A DNA stretch of 43,883 nucleotides, taken from Chloroflexota bacterium (GTDB lineage Bacteria > Chloroflexota > Anaerolineae > DUEN01). Location: contig JAADGJ010000112.1 in assembly GCA_013152435.1 (NCBI GenBank), positions 1 through 43,883 on the forward strand, given 5' to 3'. This document shows, in pieces, positions 1 to 7,786 of this stretch. Every line of letters begins with the position of its first letter. The stretch's first letter is position 1. A program made the translations under genes and the position numbers. The notes below the pieces were generated by a model. It did no database searches, was not told the origin of the DNA, and saw only the letters and a program-made list of their open reading frames with translations.

Positions 1-197
1 AGATGGAGTTGGTGAGCAAGCGGGGCGCCTTCTACTCCTATGGCGATGTGCGACTGGGACAGGGCCGTGAGAACGCCAAGCAGTTCCTCCGCGAAAATCC
101 GGACATCATGGAGGATCTGGAAGCACAAATTCGAGAGATTGCAGGGCTGGCGCCTGCACGGCGTCCAGAAGCCGCCGATGGCGAAGTGAGTGCATAA
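1..197 (+). CDS. recA: RecA recombinase, C-terminal fragment (gene cut by window edge)
   Basis: This is the last 64 or so codons of RecA, the ATP-dependent strand-exchange protein that also triggers LexA cleavage. The 5' part lies outside the window. The visible peptide has the conserved C-terminal stretch [20 protein letters not shown] followed by [20 protein letters not shown], which belongs to the RecA C-terminal domain. A short Ala/Glu-rich tail follows and the frame ends in TAA at 195-197. recX lies downstream in the same direction, the usual partner order, although here about 400 bases separate them. Identification is firm; nothing can be said about the start or promoter. Confidence 0.93.
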   Translation, partial: MELVSKRGAFYSYGDVRLGQGRENAKQFLRENPDIMEDLEAQIREIAGLAPARRPEAADGEVSA

Positions 198-599
198 CCG
201 ACAGGCGACGCAGGGGGAAAGCCCCCGTGAGGTCTGTCCAGCGATTACCACGCGCACGGCGCGTGTTGCGAGCTTTGATCTCGTTGGCTAGGGTTCCGCG
301 TGAGGTATGGGTCCTGGGAGGGCGAGCGATCGAGCAACCGGATGAAGGCGGGTCGAGGTGGCCGGCCTTCCAGCCGTTGTTTAGGAACGCCCACATAATC
401 ATTTGAGGGAAGGCATTTCTGGCAAGGTTATTCACCTGCTCAGCCCCTGGCGTCTCGGGGTAGTGAAGGGAACGCCGGAGCGTTTTCTCGAAAGCCAACC
501 GTTCAAAGCTGTGCGCGCCAGCCTTGCGCGAGAAGCTCGGTGATGGCTGTGGCAGACCCGCCACAGCCATTTTCGTTGTCATGAGGGAGAGGGGAGGTC
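198..599. other. recA-recX spacer, 402 bases, with inverted repeats and no convincing gene
   Basis: This spacer is unusually long for a recA-recX pair. It holds a GGGGG/CCCCC mini-hairpin just after recA (about 210-226), a CACGCGC-acg-GCGCGTG inverted repeat at 249-265 and a perfect 10-bp hairpin at 543-570 annotated separately. A minus-strand open frame runs through 106-582, but its 3' part is antisense to recA and I recognise no family in it; the stretch complementary to about 380-520 looks somewhat protein-like and could be a decayed insertion. I see no tRNA or CRISPR. Confidence 0.5.
543..574 (+). terminator. Hairpin upstream of recX
   Basis: ATGGCTGTGG at 543-552 pairs perfectly with CCACAGCCAT at 561-570 around an 8-base loop and is followed by TTTCG. 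It sits 30 bases before the recX start, so it could end recA readthrough transcripts or attenuate recX. The U tract is short. Confidence 0.55.
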
Positions 600-1277
600 A
601 TGGGCGGCGTGATCACCGCCCTACGCTATCAGAAGCGCAACAAGGACAGGGTGAACGTCTATCTCGACGGGCGGTTCGCCTTCGCCCTGCCGGCCGTGGA
701 GGCGGCGCGCCTTCACAAGGGACAGGAGCTGAGCGACGAGGAGATCGAGCGGCTGCAGCGCGTCGATCTCGAGCAGAAAGCCTATGACCGAGCGTTGCGC
801 TTCCTGGGGTATCGCCCCCGCAGCATCGCGGAGGTGGAGCGATACCTCCGGCGTCATCATGTGGACGGATCGATCATTCAACAGGTCATCAGACGTTTGC
901 AACGGATCGGATACCTGGACGACGGCGCCTTCGCCCGTTTCTGGGTGGAGAATCGCCAGCAGTTCAATCCACGAGGGATCCACGCCCTGCGACAGGAGCT
1001 TCGCCTCAAGGGGGTGGCCTCCGAGGTGATCGAGGAGGCGATAGACCACGCCGCTATCGACGAGGAGGAACTGGCCTATCGCTCGGCAAGCTCTCATGCG
1101 CGGCGCTGGCGCGCGCTGGATCGGTCGAGCTTCTGGCGCAAGGCGGGGAGTTATCTGGCCCGCCGGGGATTCTCATACGACGTCATCCAGGTCGTCTTGC
1201 GCCGTCTCTGGGAGGAGATCCAGACCACCGAGGCGGAGGATCCCACGTCCGGGCATTACGATCCGACGTCGCAATGA
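600..1277 (+). CDS. recX: RecX family regulatory protein
   Basis: RecX binds RecA filaments in the cytoplasm and limits their extension and activity. The 225-residue product fits the family: an N-terminal segment beginning MGGVITALRYQKRNKDRVNVYLDG, then alpha-helical three-helix repeats including AYDRALRFLGYRPRSIAEVERYL (about 60-83) and the hallmark GYLDDGAFARFWVENR (about 104-119), followed by IHALRQELRLKGV. The ATG at 600 is preceded by GGGGAGGTC, a good ribosome binding site. Downstream of recA on the same strand, it may be co-transcribed, but a hairpin at 543-570 lies between them. The polar tail after about residue 210 is not conserved in families I know. Confidence 0.93.
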   Translation: MGGVITALRYQKRNKDRVNVYLDGRFAFALPAVEAARLHKGQELSDEEIERLQRVDLEQKAYDRALRFLGYRPRSIAEVERYLRRHHVDGSIIQQVIRRLQRIGYLDDGAFARFWVENRQQFNPRGIHALRQELRLKGVASEVIEEAIDHAAIDEEELAYRSASSHARRWRALDRSSFWRKAGSYLARRGFSYDVIQVVLRRLWEEIQTTEAEDPTSGHYDPTSQ

Positions 1278-1365
1278 ACGCGCAAGTTATCAAGGGACGA
1301 ATGACGCACAGCGGTTGAGATTCAGTTCATTCTAAACGATACGGATGTAACGGGGAGTCAATCAT

Positions 1366-2910
1366 ATGGGAGCGGGAATAGACAAACTGATACTGATCCT
1401 GTTAGGGATCCCTCTCGCCGCCATCGTTGGTGGTGTAGTGGGATACTTCCTGCGACAGTATCTGGTTGAGGCTCGCATTCAGGCGGCCCAGGAACAGGCG
1501 AAACAGATCATCGCCCAGGCGGAGACTCGCGCTCGGGAGATCGAGCTGGCAGCCCGCGACGAGGCGATGAAACTGCGCGATCGGACCGAGGCGGAGCTCA
1601 ATCGCCGGCGGTCCGAGCTGCGTCGAACCGAGGAGCGCCTTCAAAATCGCCTGGAGGCCATTGAGCGCCGGTTCGAGCAGATCGAGAATCGAGAGAGACG
1701 GCTCAATCAGCGACAGAGCCAGATCGATAAGCGGTTCAACCAGGTCCAGAAGATGGAGGAGTCCATCCGCTCCGAGCTGGAGCGGATCGCCGGGCTCTCC
1801 AGCGAGGAGGCTAAGGCCGAGCTCCTGAAGCTTGTGGAGCAGGAGACCCGCCAGGAGATGGCCCGAGTGATCCGCCAGGTGGAAGCGGAGATGCATGAGA
1901 AGGCGGAGGAGAAGGCTCGCGAGTTGATCACCCTGGCCATCGAGCGGGTGGCCTCCGATCACGTGGCCGAGACCACGGTCTCCACGGTGCCGTTGCCAAA
2001 CGATGAGATGAAGGGGCGTATCATCGGGCGGCAGGGCCGGAACATCCGGGCCATCGAGATGTGCACAGGGGTCGATCTGGTCGTAGATGACACGCCGGAG
2101 GCGGTGATCATCTCCAGCTTCGATCCGGTGCGCCGCGAGGTGGCGCGAATGGCCCTGGGGAAGCTGGTCCAGGATGGGCGAATCCACCCGGCCCGCATCG
2201 AGCGGGAGGTGGAGAAGGCACGGCAGGAAGTGGAGCGCCAGATCCGGGAGGCCGGTGAGGCGGCCGCGATCGAGACGGGCCTGCAAGGCCTCCATCCGGA
2301 GATCCTGAAGCTGGTCGGGCGCCTGAAGTTCCGCACCAGCTACGGCCAGAACCAATACTACCACGCGATCGAGACGGCCCACATCGCGGGCCTCCTGGCC
2401 GCGGAGCTGGGCGCGGACGTCAAGATCGCCAAGATGGGCGGGCTGTTGCATGATCTGGGCAAGGCGGTCAGCCACGAGGTGGAGGGGCCGCACGCGCAGG
2501 TAGGGGCCGATCTCGCCCGCCGATACGGCGTGCCGGAGAAGGTGGTCAACATCATCGCCGCACACCATCATGAGACGGAGCTCCAAAGCCTGGAGGCCGT
2601 CATCGTCGCCGCGGCCGACGCCATCTCCGGCGCTCGACCCGGGGCCCGGCGGGAGGCGTTGGAGGCCTACATCAAGCGTGTGACCGCCCTGGAGGAGCTG
2701 GCCAACTCCTTCGAGGGGGTGCAACAATCCTACGCGATCCAGGCGGGGCGGGAGCTCCGCATCATCGTTAAGCCGGAAGACGTGGACGACCTGGCAGCCA
2801 TCCGACTGGCGAAGGACATCGCGCGCAAGGTGGAGGACAACCTGGAGTACCCGGGACAGATCAAGGTGACCGTGATTCGGGAGACGCGTTCCGTGGAATA
2901 TGCCAAGTAG
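1366..2910 (+). CDS. rny: Ribonuclease Y
   Basis: RNase Y is the membrane-anchored endoribonuclease that starts mRNA decay in many bacteria lacking RNase E. The 514-residue protein has the full architecture: one N-terminal membrane helix (about 7-28), a long charged coiled coil (about 30-190), a KH RNA-binding domain (about 205-270, with [15 protein letters not shown]) and an HD metal-dependent phosphohydrolase domain (H362-D363 within LLHDLGKA) with a C-terminal region ending SVEYAK. The length matches the family's usual 510-520 residues. The ATG at 1366 follows GGGGAGTC. The order recX-rny-spoVS on one strand is seen in several deep-branching Gram-positive-type lineages. No truncation or missing catalytic residue is seen. 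Confidence 0.97.
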   Translation: MGAGIDKLILILLGIPLAAIVGGVVGYFLRQYLVEARIQAAQEQAKQIIAQAETRAREIELAARDEAMKLRDRTEAELNRRRSELRRTEERLQNRLEAIERRFEQIENRERRLNQRQSQIDKRFNQVQKMEESIRSELERIAGLSSEEAKAELLKLVEQETRQEMARVIRQVEAEMHEKAEEKARELITLAIERVASDHVAETTVSTVPLPNDEMKGRIIGRQGRNIRAIEMCTGVDLVVDDTPEAVIISSFDPVRREVARMALGKLVQDGRIHPARIEREVEKARQEVERQIREAGEAAAIETGLQGLHPEILKLVGRLKFRTSYGQNQYYHAIETAHIAGLLAAELGADVKIAKMGGLLHDLGKAVSHEVEGPHAQVGADLARRYGVPEKVVNIIAAHHHETELQSLEAVIVAAADAISGARPGARREALEAYIKRVTALEELANSFEGVQQSYAIQAGRELRIIVKPEDVDDLAAIRLAKDIARKVEDNLEYPGQIKVTVIRETRSVEYAK

Positions 2911-3180
2911 GTTGCCCAAGCATCCATCTGTGATCACTTGTACGGAGGGCTACAGACACGCGCAAAATTTGTAAGTAACCTTTGTAATGGATCGGACGTC
3001 TTCAGCTTCAAAGCAGATATGTGGCCCCGCATGCGCTCCCAGATCTGTTCTGGGCACAGAGCACGATCAGGGAGTCCGTCACGGGCCTCCGCGAAGAGTG
3101 AGATCGCTGCCGAAGGATACCGAGGATAGCAAGCGGCAGAGGTCGTACGTCCTAGACGACTTTGCAGGGAGGCTGCCAAC
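2911..3180. other. rny-spoVS spacer, 270 bases
   Basis: I see no gene, RNA or clear terminator here. There are AT-richer patches around 2965-2985 that might hold a promoter for spoVS, but no hexamer pair with acceptable spacing convinced me. Confidence 0.4.
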
Positions 3181-3441
3181 ATGGACGTCATCAAGGTCTC
3201 GGCTCGGTCTCGATCCACCGCAGTTGCGGGAGCGATCGCAGGGGTCGTACGCGAGCATGGACGCGCTGAGGTGCAGGCTATCGGCGCCAGCGCGGTCAAC
3301 CAGGCCGTCAAGGCCGTTGCCATCGCTCGCACATACCTGGCCCAAGACGGTATCGACGTGATCTGCATCCCGGCCTTCACGGAGGTCGATATCGAAGGGC
3401 AAGAGCGCACGGCGGTCAAGCTGGTGGTCGAGCCCCGCTGA
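3181..3441 (+). CDS. spoVS: SpoVS family DNA/RNA-binding-like protein
   Basis: The 86-residue product matches stage V sporulation protein S throughout: MDVIKVSARSRSTAVAGAIA, then AEVQAIGASAVNQAVKA and a C-terminal GQERTAVKLVVEPR. It has the Alba-like small alpha/beta fold reported for this family and exactly the B. subtilis length. In Bacillus it affects septation and spore coat assembly, but orthologs occur in many non-sporulating bacteria, where it is probably a general nucleic-acid-associated regulator. GGGAGGC lies nine bases upstream of the ATG. It follows rny by 270 bases in which I see no gene, and it is closed by a strong hairpin at 3506-3542. Confidence 0.95.
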   Translation: MDVIKVSARSRSTAVAGAIAGVVREHGRAEVQAIGASAVNQAVKAVAIARTYLAQDGIDVICIPAFTEVDIEGQERTAVKLVVEPR

Positions 3442-3505
3442 CCGCACAGCGCTCCCACAACTGAATCCGTCCCTTTCGCAGCCCCTGACGGTTTCGCGCG
3501 CCAAA

Positions 3506-3545
3506 ACGGGCGTGGAGCTTCCCAAAGAAGCCCCACGCCCGTCTC
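3506..3545 (+). terminator. Terminator hairpin after spoVS
   Basis: ACGGGCGTGG (3506-3515) pairs with CCACGCCCGT (3533-3542). After one A/C mismatch the stem continues as GCTTC/GAAGC around a CCAAA loop. It lies 65 bases past the spoVS stop. The following bases are CTCGCTTG, so the U tract is poor. Confidence 0.7.
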
Positions 3546-3549
3546 GCTT

Positions 3550-3570
3550 GTATGCGACACTCGCGTGCCC
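3550..3570. repeat. 21-bp direct repeat, left copy
   Basis: Begins GTATGCGACACTCGCG and is repeated exactly at 3852-3872. The two copies bracket the structured repeat A1. The left copy sits directly after the spoVS terminator. Confidence 0.85.
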
Positions 3571-3634
3571 TATTCGCATCAACCGAACAGCATGAGCGAG
3601 GCCCCCGCCTGTCGCTTTTTCCCTCCATGGGCGG

Positions 3635-3835
3635 CTGCACCTGAAAGGGGAGGTGCGGAGGGGAAGCCCCTCCGCAGAAAAACTCTTTTCCTCGCCCCTT
3701 ACCTGCCTGGTTGGGGCTTTGGCCGGTGGCCTCCGGCCCCACGGGGCAGGTGAGGGGCTGAATATAGAGTTCTTCGGAGGGGCGGCCGCTCCTCCGAGCC
3801 ACCCCAGAGATGCGGAACCACGCTTCCGTATCGCT
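3635..3835. repeat. Structured repeat A, copy 1 (A1)
   Basis: About 200 bases of strongly folding DNA: a GCGGAGGGG/CCCCTCCGC hairpin near 3655-3677, an AAAAACTCTTTTCC linker, a long stem starting CCCCTTACCTGCC and closing GGCAGGTGAGGGG (about 3695-3755), then a GGAGG...CCTCC hairpin near 3776-3800. The segment from the linker to the last hairpin recurs in reverse orientation at about 41315-41490 with high identity. No protein is supported here. Edges are approximate. Confidence 0.75.
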
Positions 3836-3851
3836 TAATTTGATACCAATG

Positions 3852-3872
3852 GTATGCGACACTCGCGTGCCC
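3852..3872. repeat. 21-bp direct repeat, right copy
   Basis: Exact copy of 3550-3570. It ends one base before the ricT stop codon (3873-3875 on the minus strand). Confidence 0.85.
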
Positions 3873-4745
3873 CTACCGCCGGCCATCGGACCGGCGGCTG
3901 GCAGGGCAGCCGTTACACGGGCCCCGCCCCTTCTCCAGCGCCTTCTGTCCGGCGATCAGCTCGGATGCGGGGATCTCAACGACCGTCTCATCCTCCAGCC
4001 GTACCGTGACCATCTCCCGCAGCGCGTGGATCTGTCGCACGCGCCCCTTCCCCTGGGGGGTGACCACCTCCGTCCCCACCTTGGGGAGCTTCTGCTTGAT
4101 ATCCGTGTACGTATCCAACTCGTAGCTCAGACAGCACAACAGCCGCCCGCACACGCCCGAGATCTCCGAGGGATTCAGCGGGAGATCCTGCTGTTTCGCC
4201 ATCTTGATGGAGACGGGGCTGAACTCTCGCAGCCAGGAGGCGCAACACAGCCGGCGGCCGCATTTCCCAAATCCCCCCAGGAGCTTGGCCTCATCCCGGA
4301 CGCCGATCTGCCGCATCTCCACGCGCGTGCGCAGACGGCGGGCGAGATCCCGCACCAACGCGCGAAAGTCCACCCGCTGCTCCGCCGTGAAATACACCAC
4401 CAGCCGGCCGCCGTCGAAGTTGTACTCGGTCCGGACCACCTTCATCGGCAGCCCATGCTCCGCCACACACTCGCGGCACTTCTGCAACGCCTCGGCCTCA
4501 CGATGGATATACCGATCGCGCTGCACCATATCCCACGCCGTAGCCCGGCGCACAACCGGCTTCAAAGGCTCGGCGATCTCCTCCTCCGGGACCTCGTGCG
4601 GCGGCTGTACCACCTGGGCCACCTCACGCCCACGGGCGGTGTCCACGACCACCCAATCACCCGGCTCCAGGTCATCATGGCCGGCCGGATCAAAATGATA
4701 GATCTTCGATACGAACCGGAATTGAACCCCTACTACCTTCGGCAT
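3873..4745 (-). CDS. ricT: RicT/YaaT family protein (PSP1 domain)
   Basis: The 290-residue product is a PSP1-domain protein of the RicT (YaaT) type. In B. subtilis RicT works with RicA and RicF as an Fe-S-containing complex that promotes RNase Y-dependent mRNA processing. Diagnostic features are the N-terminal VVGVQFRFVSKIYHFDP, the PSP1 core with VRTEYNFDGGRLVVYFTAEQ and DFRALVRDLARRLRTRVEMRQIGVRDE, and the cysteine-rich GGFGKCGRRLCCASWL plus GVCGRLLCCLSYE (about 158-212), the cysteine set linked to cluster binding in RicT. A further CNGC lies near the C terminus. It is downstream of holB on the same strand, as in Firmicutes, and rny lies close by. A repeat (B1) separates holB and ricT. Confidence 0.93.
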   Translation of the reverse strand: MPKVVGVQFRFVSKIYHFDPAGHDDLEPGDWVVVDTARGREVAQVVQPPHEVPEEEIAEPLKPVVRRATAWDMVQRDRYIHREAEALQKCRECVAEHGLPMKVVRTEYNFDGGRLVVYFTAEQRVDFRALVRDLARRLRTRVEMRQIGVRDEAKLLGGFGKCGRRLCCASWLREFSPVSIKMAKQQDLPLNPSEISGVCGRLLCCLSYELDTYTDIKQKLPKVGTEVVTPQGKGRVRQIHALREMVTVRLEDETVVEIPASELIAGQKALEKGRGPCNGCPASRRSDGRR

Positions 4746-4835
4746 CCAACGTCCTCCATCCCGCTACGCCCATTCTCGCTCAGCTTACTCTCTGCCCATA
4801 CTGGTTGATGTCGATCACTGAGGATCGTTCATAAA

Positions 4836-5013
4836 AGTGTGTCTGATGACCTGCCCGGCCTCGGCCCAGATCCCTGCGGAAAGAGACGAGAAAGGCAGGT
4901 GCAGGCCGGAAAAGTGGGATCTCCGTGGAGGAAAGATTCCCTCCACACCTCCCCCTGTGGAGCTGGTATCTGAGGGAGACCCTCAGATACCTTACCGGTA
5001 ATAAATTTTCTCC
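4836..5013. repeat. Repeat B, copy 1 (B1), internally deleted
   Basis: It starts with AAGTGTGTCTGATGA, a match to the B terminal repeat, then jumps directly to CCTGCCCGGCCTCGGCC, so about 55 bases present in other copies are missing. The rest (GGCAGGTGCAGGCCGGAAAAG, CTCCCCCTGTGGAGCTGG) follows the family. It also holds a perfect 12-bp hairpin, GGTATCTGAGGG (4965-4976) with CCCTCAGATACC (4980-4991). The right terminal repeat has decayed. It lies inside the holB-ricT interval. Confidence 0.78.
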
Positions 5014-5032
5014 AAGATAGCTCCAACACCCC

Positions 5033-6055
5033 TCACGGCCCAACCTGAGATCGAGGCAGGTGCAGGAAGAGCACATCCAGGGCCAATCGAGCGTTCGCGT
5101 TCCTCTGGATATGCTGCAGCGTATCCTGCAGCCTTCGCACCGTCTCACGCACCTGATCGGCCGTCCATCGACGCGCCGCCTCCTCCAGCGAGGCTCGCTG
5201 ATCGATGTTCACGATCTGGTCCTCACAACGCGCCTGCAACAGCATGACATCCCGCCACCAGCTCAGCCACAGCGGCAGGATCGAGCGCACCCGATCCGGG
5301 TTACGGCTCAACTGCTCGGCCAGAGCCAGCCGCTCCACATAGCCCGCTTGAACGAGCTGACCGATCTGCTCCAGACACTGAACGCGCCAGTCCTGATCCT
5401 TCTGGTCCTGCAACAGGGCGACGGCCTTCCCCAAACACCCGCCGCTCACCCGGGCCAGGAGCGCCGCCAGCTCCGGCGGCGCCTGCCAGCGTTCCTGCAA
5501 CGCCGCCTCCACCACATCGACGGGCAACGGCCGCAACGTCAGCACCTGGCAGCGCGACACCACCGTGGGCAGCAGCGCCTCTCGTTGGGTCGCGGTCAAC
5601 AACAACATCACGTGTGGGGGAGGCTCCTCCAACGTCTTCAGCAGGGCATTGGCCGCCTGCGGCGTCGCCCGATCGAGCTCGCGCACGATGAAGGCCTTCA
5701 CCCGCCCCTCCATGGGGGATAGGCTGGCCTCCCGCTGCAGCTCACGGATCTGGTCGATGGCAAGCGGTCGGCCGGGCTCCGGTGGGGCCACCAGGCGAAC
5801 GTCCGGGTGACGATCCTGCCCGATCAGTTGGCAGGCGCGACATTCGCCGCAAGGCCGCGCGGCGATCTCGTCATGCTGACAGAGCGCGGCCTGGGCCAGC
5901 GCCCGCGCCAGCGTCGTCTTCCCAACGCCCGGCGGGCCGACGAACAGGTACGCATGCGACAGGCGCCCCTGCTGCAGGCTCTGATGCAGCAGTCGCACCG
6001 CCCAATCATGTCCGACGACAGGCCAGGCCGGCCGAACCGTCTTGTGATCTCCCAT
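5033..6055 (-). CDS. holB: DNA polymerase III subunit delta' (clamp-loader subunit)
   Basis: Delta' is the fixed AAA+ subunit of the beta-clamp loader in the replisome. The product has GQ/GH-type N-terminal VVGHDWAVRLLHQSL, SHAYLFVGPPGVGKTTLA (Walker A), a zinc-binding cluster CGECRACQLI with HPDVRLV, and VRELDRATPQAANALLKTLEEPPPH, the classic delta'/gamma region ending in the SRCQ sensor motif. I place the start at the ATG at 6055 (340 residues) because the family has only about 10-15 residues before the first conserved helix. The frame stays open to a GTG at 6121, and an ATG at 6109 is also possible. Upstream genes on the strand are close (26 nt to the methyltransferase), so it is probably part of a four-gene operon. 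Confidence 0.94.
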   Translation of the reverse strand: MGDHKTVRPAWPVVGHDWAVRLLHQSLQQGRLSHAYLFVGPPGVGKTTLARALAQAALCQHDEIAARPCGECRACQLIGQDRHPDVRLVAPPEPGRPLAIDQIRELQREASLSPMEGRVKAFIVRELDRATPQAANALLKTLEEPPPHVMLLLTATQREALLPTVVSRCQVLTLRPLPVDVVEAALQERWQAPPELAALLARVSGGCLGKAVALLQDQKDQDWRVQCLEQIGQLVQAGYVERLALAEQLSRNPDRVRSILPLWLSWWRDVMLLQARCEDQIVNIDQRASLEEAARRWTADQVRETVRRLQDTLQHIQRNANARLALDVLFLHLPRSQVGP

Positions 6056-6147
6056 AGCCACCCACGCGTCCCAATGCCCACGCCTTGACCCAGGCGTGAG
6101 ATGTGACATAAGCGCGTTCACATTTTACCACACATGCTCATCGCGGG

Positions 6148-6975
6148 CTATCGAAGGGAGGCCCGGAAGAGGATCACGGGGGGAACGCGCTGCAGCCGGC
6201 GCATGTACGCGTGGTCCGGCTGGAGGTCCGGCCAGAGATAAGGAATGCGCCGGGGAGGCACGGCCTGCGGATCCAAGGGGAGCGGCTCCAACAGGCGCTC
6301 GACGACGAACCCGTGGCGGGCCAACGTCTCGACCATGTCCTCCGTCGTGTAGTAAAACTCGCAGGCGGGCACACGGCGACGATCCTCCGGCCCGAAATCC
6401 CACACATCGTCGCCCAGAACGCGACGCCGGCTCGGCCAGTAGCTCGTCCAGGCATACCCCGGTTCCCCATCCGGATCCACCAGGCATCGATCCACAGGAT
6501 GGTTCATCGACCAGACGAACACGCCGTGTGGAGCCAGCACGCGGGCCACCTCGGCAATCGCCGCGTCCAGATCAGCGACGAACATCAGCGCGCCTACGGA
6601 GATCACGATATCGAACGAGCGATCCGCCAAGCCGTCCATGCGGCCGGCGTCCCCCTGGATAAACCGCACACGGACGCCGGCCTGCCGCGCCAGACGACGG
6701 GCATGAGCCAGCTGCGCCCCGGAGATGTCCAACCCGACGACCTGGCCTCCCCAGCGCGCCAGGACGATGCTGTTCTGGCCGCCGCCACAGCCCACATCCA
6801 GGCATCGTCGCCCCCGCACGCGCTCCGGCCCTCCCAACAAATTCAGCTCCCGCTCTCCCGGGATCATGGGGCCGTAGTGCACGTCCTCCAGGGAGATCCA
6901 CGCGCTGGCCTGATACGGCTGGCTCACCTGATTCCAGGCGGCCTGGTTGATTCGGGTGATCTCCTCATCCCTCAC
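6148..6975 (-). CDS. Class I SAM-dependent methyltransferase
   Basis: The 275-residue protein has a Rossmann-fold methyltransferase core: CLDVGCGGGQNSIVLARWGG (motif I, about 66-85), VVGLDISGAQLAHARRLA (acidic loop), GDAGRMDGL and FDIVISVGALMFVADLDAAIAEVARVLAPHGVFVWSMNHP. The C-terminal third (WTSYWPSRRRVLG, FYYTTEDMVETLARHGF) resembles the lid of small-molecule or tRNA/quinone-type methyltransferases, but the substrate cannot be read from sequence. The GTG at 6975 is preceded by GAGGAT. It lies 18 nt after the zinc-ribbon gene and 26 nt before the holB frame, so it is likely co-transcribed with replication and RNA-processing genes without an obvious functional link. Confidence 0.88.
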   Translation of the reverse strand: MRDEEITRINQAAWNQVSQPYQASAWISLEDVHYGPMIPGERELNLLGGPERVRGRRCLDVGCGGGQNSIVLARWGGQVVGLDISGAQLAHARRLARQAGVRVRFIQGDAGRMDGLADRSFDIVISVGALMFVADLDAAIAEVARVLAPHGVFVWSMNHPVDRCLVDPDGEPGYAWTSYWPSRRRVLGDDVWDFGPEDRRRVPACEFYYTTEDMVETLARHGFVVERLLEPLPLDPQAVPPRRIPYLWPDLQPDHAYMRRLQRVPPVILFRASLR

Positions 6976-6993
6976 AGCAGATCCTCAGCCAGC

Positions 6994-7272
6994 CTACTCC
7001 GCCTGCTCCTCCGTGTCCGCCTCCCCGCCATCGGAGGAGGCCGGCGAAGCCTCCTCCTGCGGCTCCTCCTCGGGCAGGATTCCCAGCCGCTCCATGCGCG
7101 TATAGGCCTGGCGAATCGGCCGCAAAGGGACCTTGATCGCCTGGCGACAGAACGGGCACTCCACCACGTAGTGCTTTCGCTTCTTCCCGCGCGATTCCTC
7201 CACCGCGCGCACGATCTGCTCGTTGGAGAGCATATATCCACGGCCGCAATGTGAGCATGTAACACGAACCAT
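6994..7272 (-). CDS. Small zinc-ribbon protein
   Basis: The 92-residue product begins MVRVTCSHCGRGYMLSNEQ and carries two CxxC pairs (C6/C9 and C35/C38 in ECPFCRQ), a typical single zinc ribbon. The C-terminal 30 residues are Glu/Ser-rich and probably disordered. I chose the ATG at 7272 because GGGAGGGGGAAG lies directly upstream; the open frame extends to 7362 but without such a site. It is the first gene of the minus-strand set leading to holB and ricT. Conserved zinc-ribbon genes of unknown role are common beside holB in this type of genome. It may bind nucleic acid or a protein partner, but no function can be assigned. Confidence 0.82.
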   Translation of the reverse strand: MVRVTCSHCGRGYMLSNEQIVRAVEESRGKKRKHYVVECPFCRQAIKVPLRPIRQAYTRMERLGILPEEEPQEEASPASSDGGEADTEEQAE

Positions 7273-7454
7273 CTTCCCCCTCCCGCACCCACCCGATATC
7301 CCAAGCTCCCTTGGTCCCGCAGCAGGGCTTTCAGAGTTCCAACGAAGCTCCCCTATCCCCAACCGGCCCTACTCTGCCTTGGCGAACCCCTCCCGTCAGG
7401 GCGAGGGCGATAAAGATCAGAACGTTGAAAGGCCCTGCTCCCGAGGGTGGGCGC

Positions 7455-7680
7455 TTGGTAGCGTATCTAAAATGGCGGAAATTTCGCGAGACGACCCACG
7501 ACGCCCATCGCAAGCCCACAGGGGAGGTACGGAGGGACCTCCCTCCGCCAAAACCTCTTTTTTTCCGCCTTGCACCTGCTCCTTCCTAGCCTGATCCGGG
7601 TAGAGGAGGCCAGGCGAAGCAGGTAAAGGGCGAAAACCCGGAAGTTTCTTTTGAGGGGCTGCGCCCCTCAAAGCTCCCCG
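7455..7680. repeat. Structured repeat C, copy 1
   Basis: This fills most of the divergent gap between the zinc-ribbon gene and mgsA. The segment around 7485-7550 (CGCGAGACGACCCACGACGC..., GGAGGGACCTCCCTCC) matches in reverse orientation the sequence at about 10950-11035. A CCAAAACCTCTTTTTTTCCG linker and a CACCTGC...GCAGGT stem follow, the same plan as repeats A and B. It ends with a 10-bp hairpin TTTGAGGGGC/GCCCCTCAAA (7650-7672). No gene is supported. Confidence 0.7.
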
Positions 7681-7718
7681 TCGTGTTTCCACCGAAAAAG
7701 ATACACGATCCACAGGTG

Positions 7719-7754
7719 GGCGCTTTGACAGCGCCAGTATACCTGTGCTACAGT
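7719..7754 (+). promoter_or_regulatory. mgsA promoter with palindrome over the -35 box
   Basis: TTGACA (7725-7730), an 18-base spacer and TACAGT (7749-7754) form a good sigma-A-type promoter. GGCGCT-TTGAC-AGCGCC (7719-7735) is a perfect inverted repeat centred on the -35 box, a natural operator position. Transcription would start about 25 bases before the mgsA start. Confidence 0.7.
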
Positions 7755-7786
7755 CTTCGTGCAACTATGGGTAACGGAGAAACGAG

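Noticed and set aside
106-582. A 158-codon minus-strand frame between recA and recX
   Set aside because: Its 3' part is antisense to recA, no ribosome site precedes it, and no family is recognisable. It is kept only as a possible remnant in the spacer entry.
1402-2937. A 511-codon open frame on the minus strand opposite rny
   Set aside because: It is a shadow of RNase Y with the same low-complexity His/Leu/Arg-rich composition and no ribosome site or motif.
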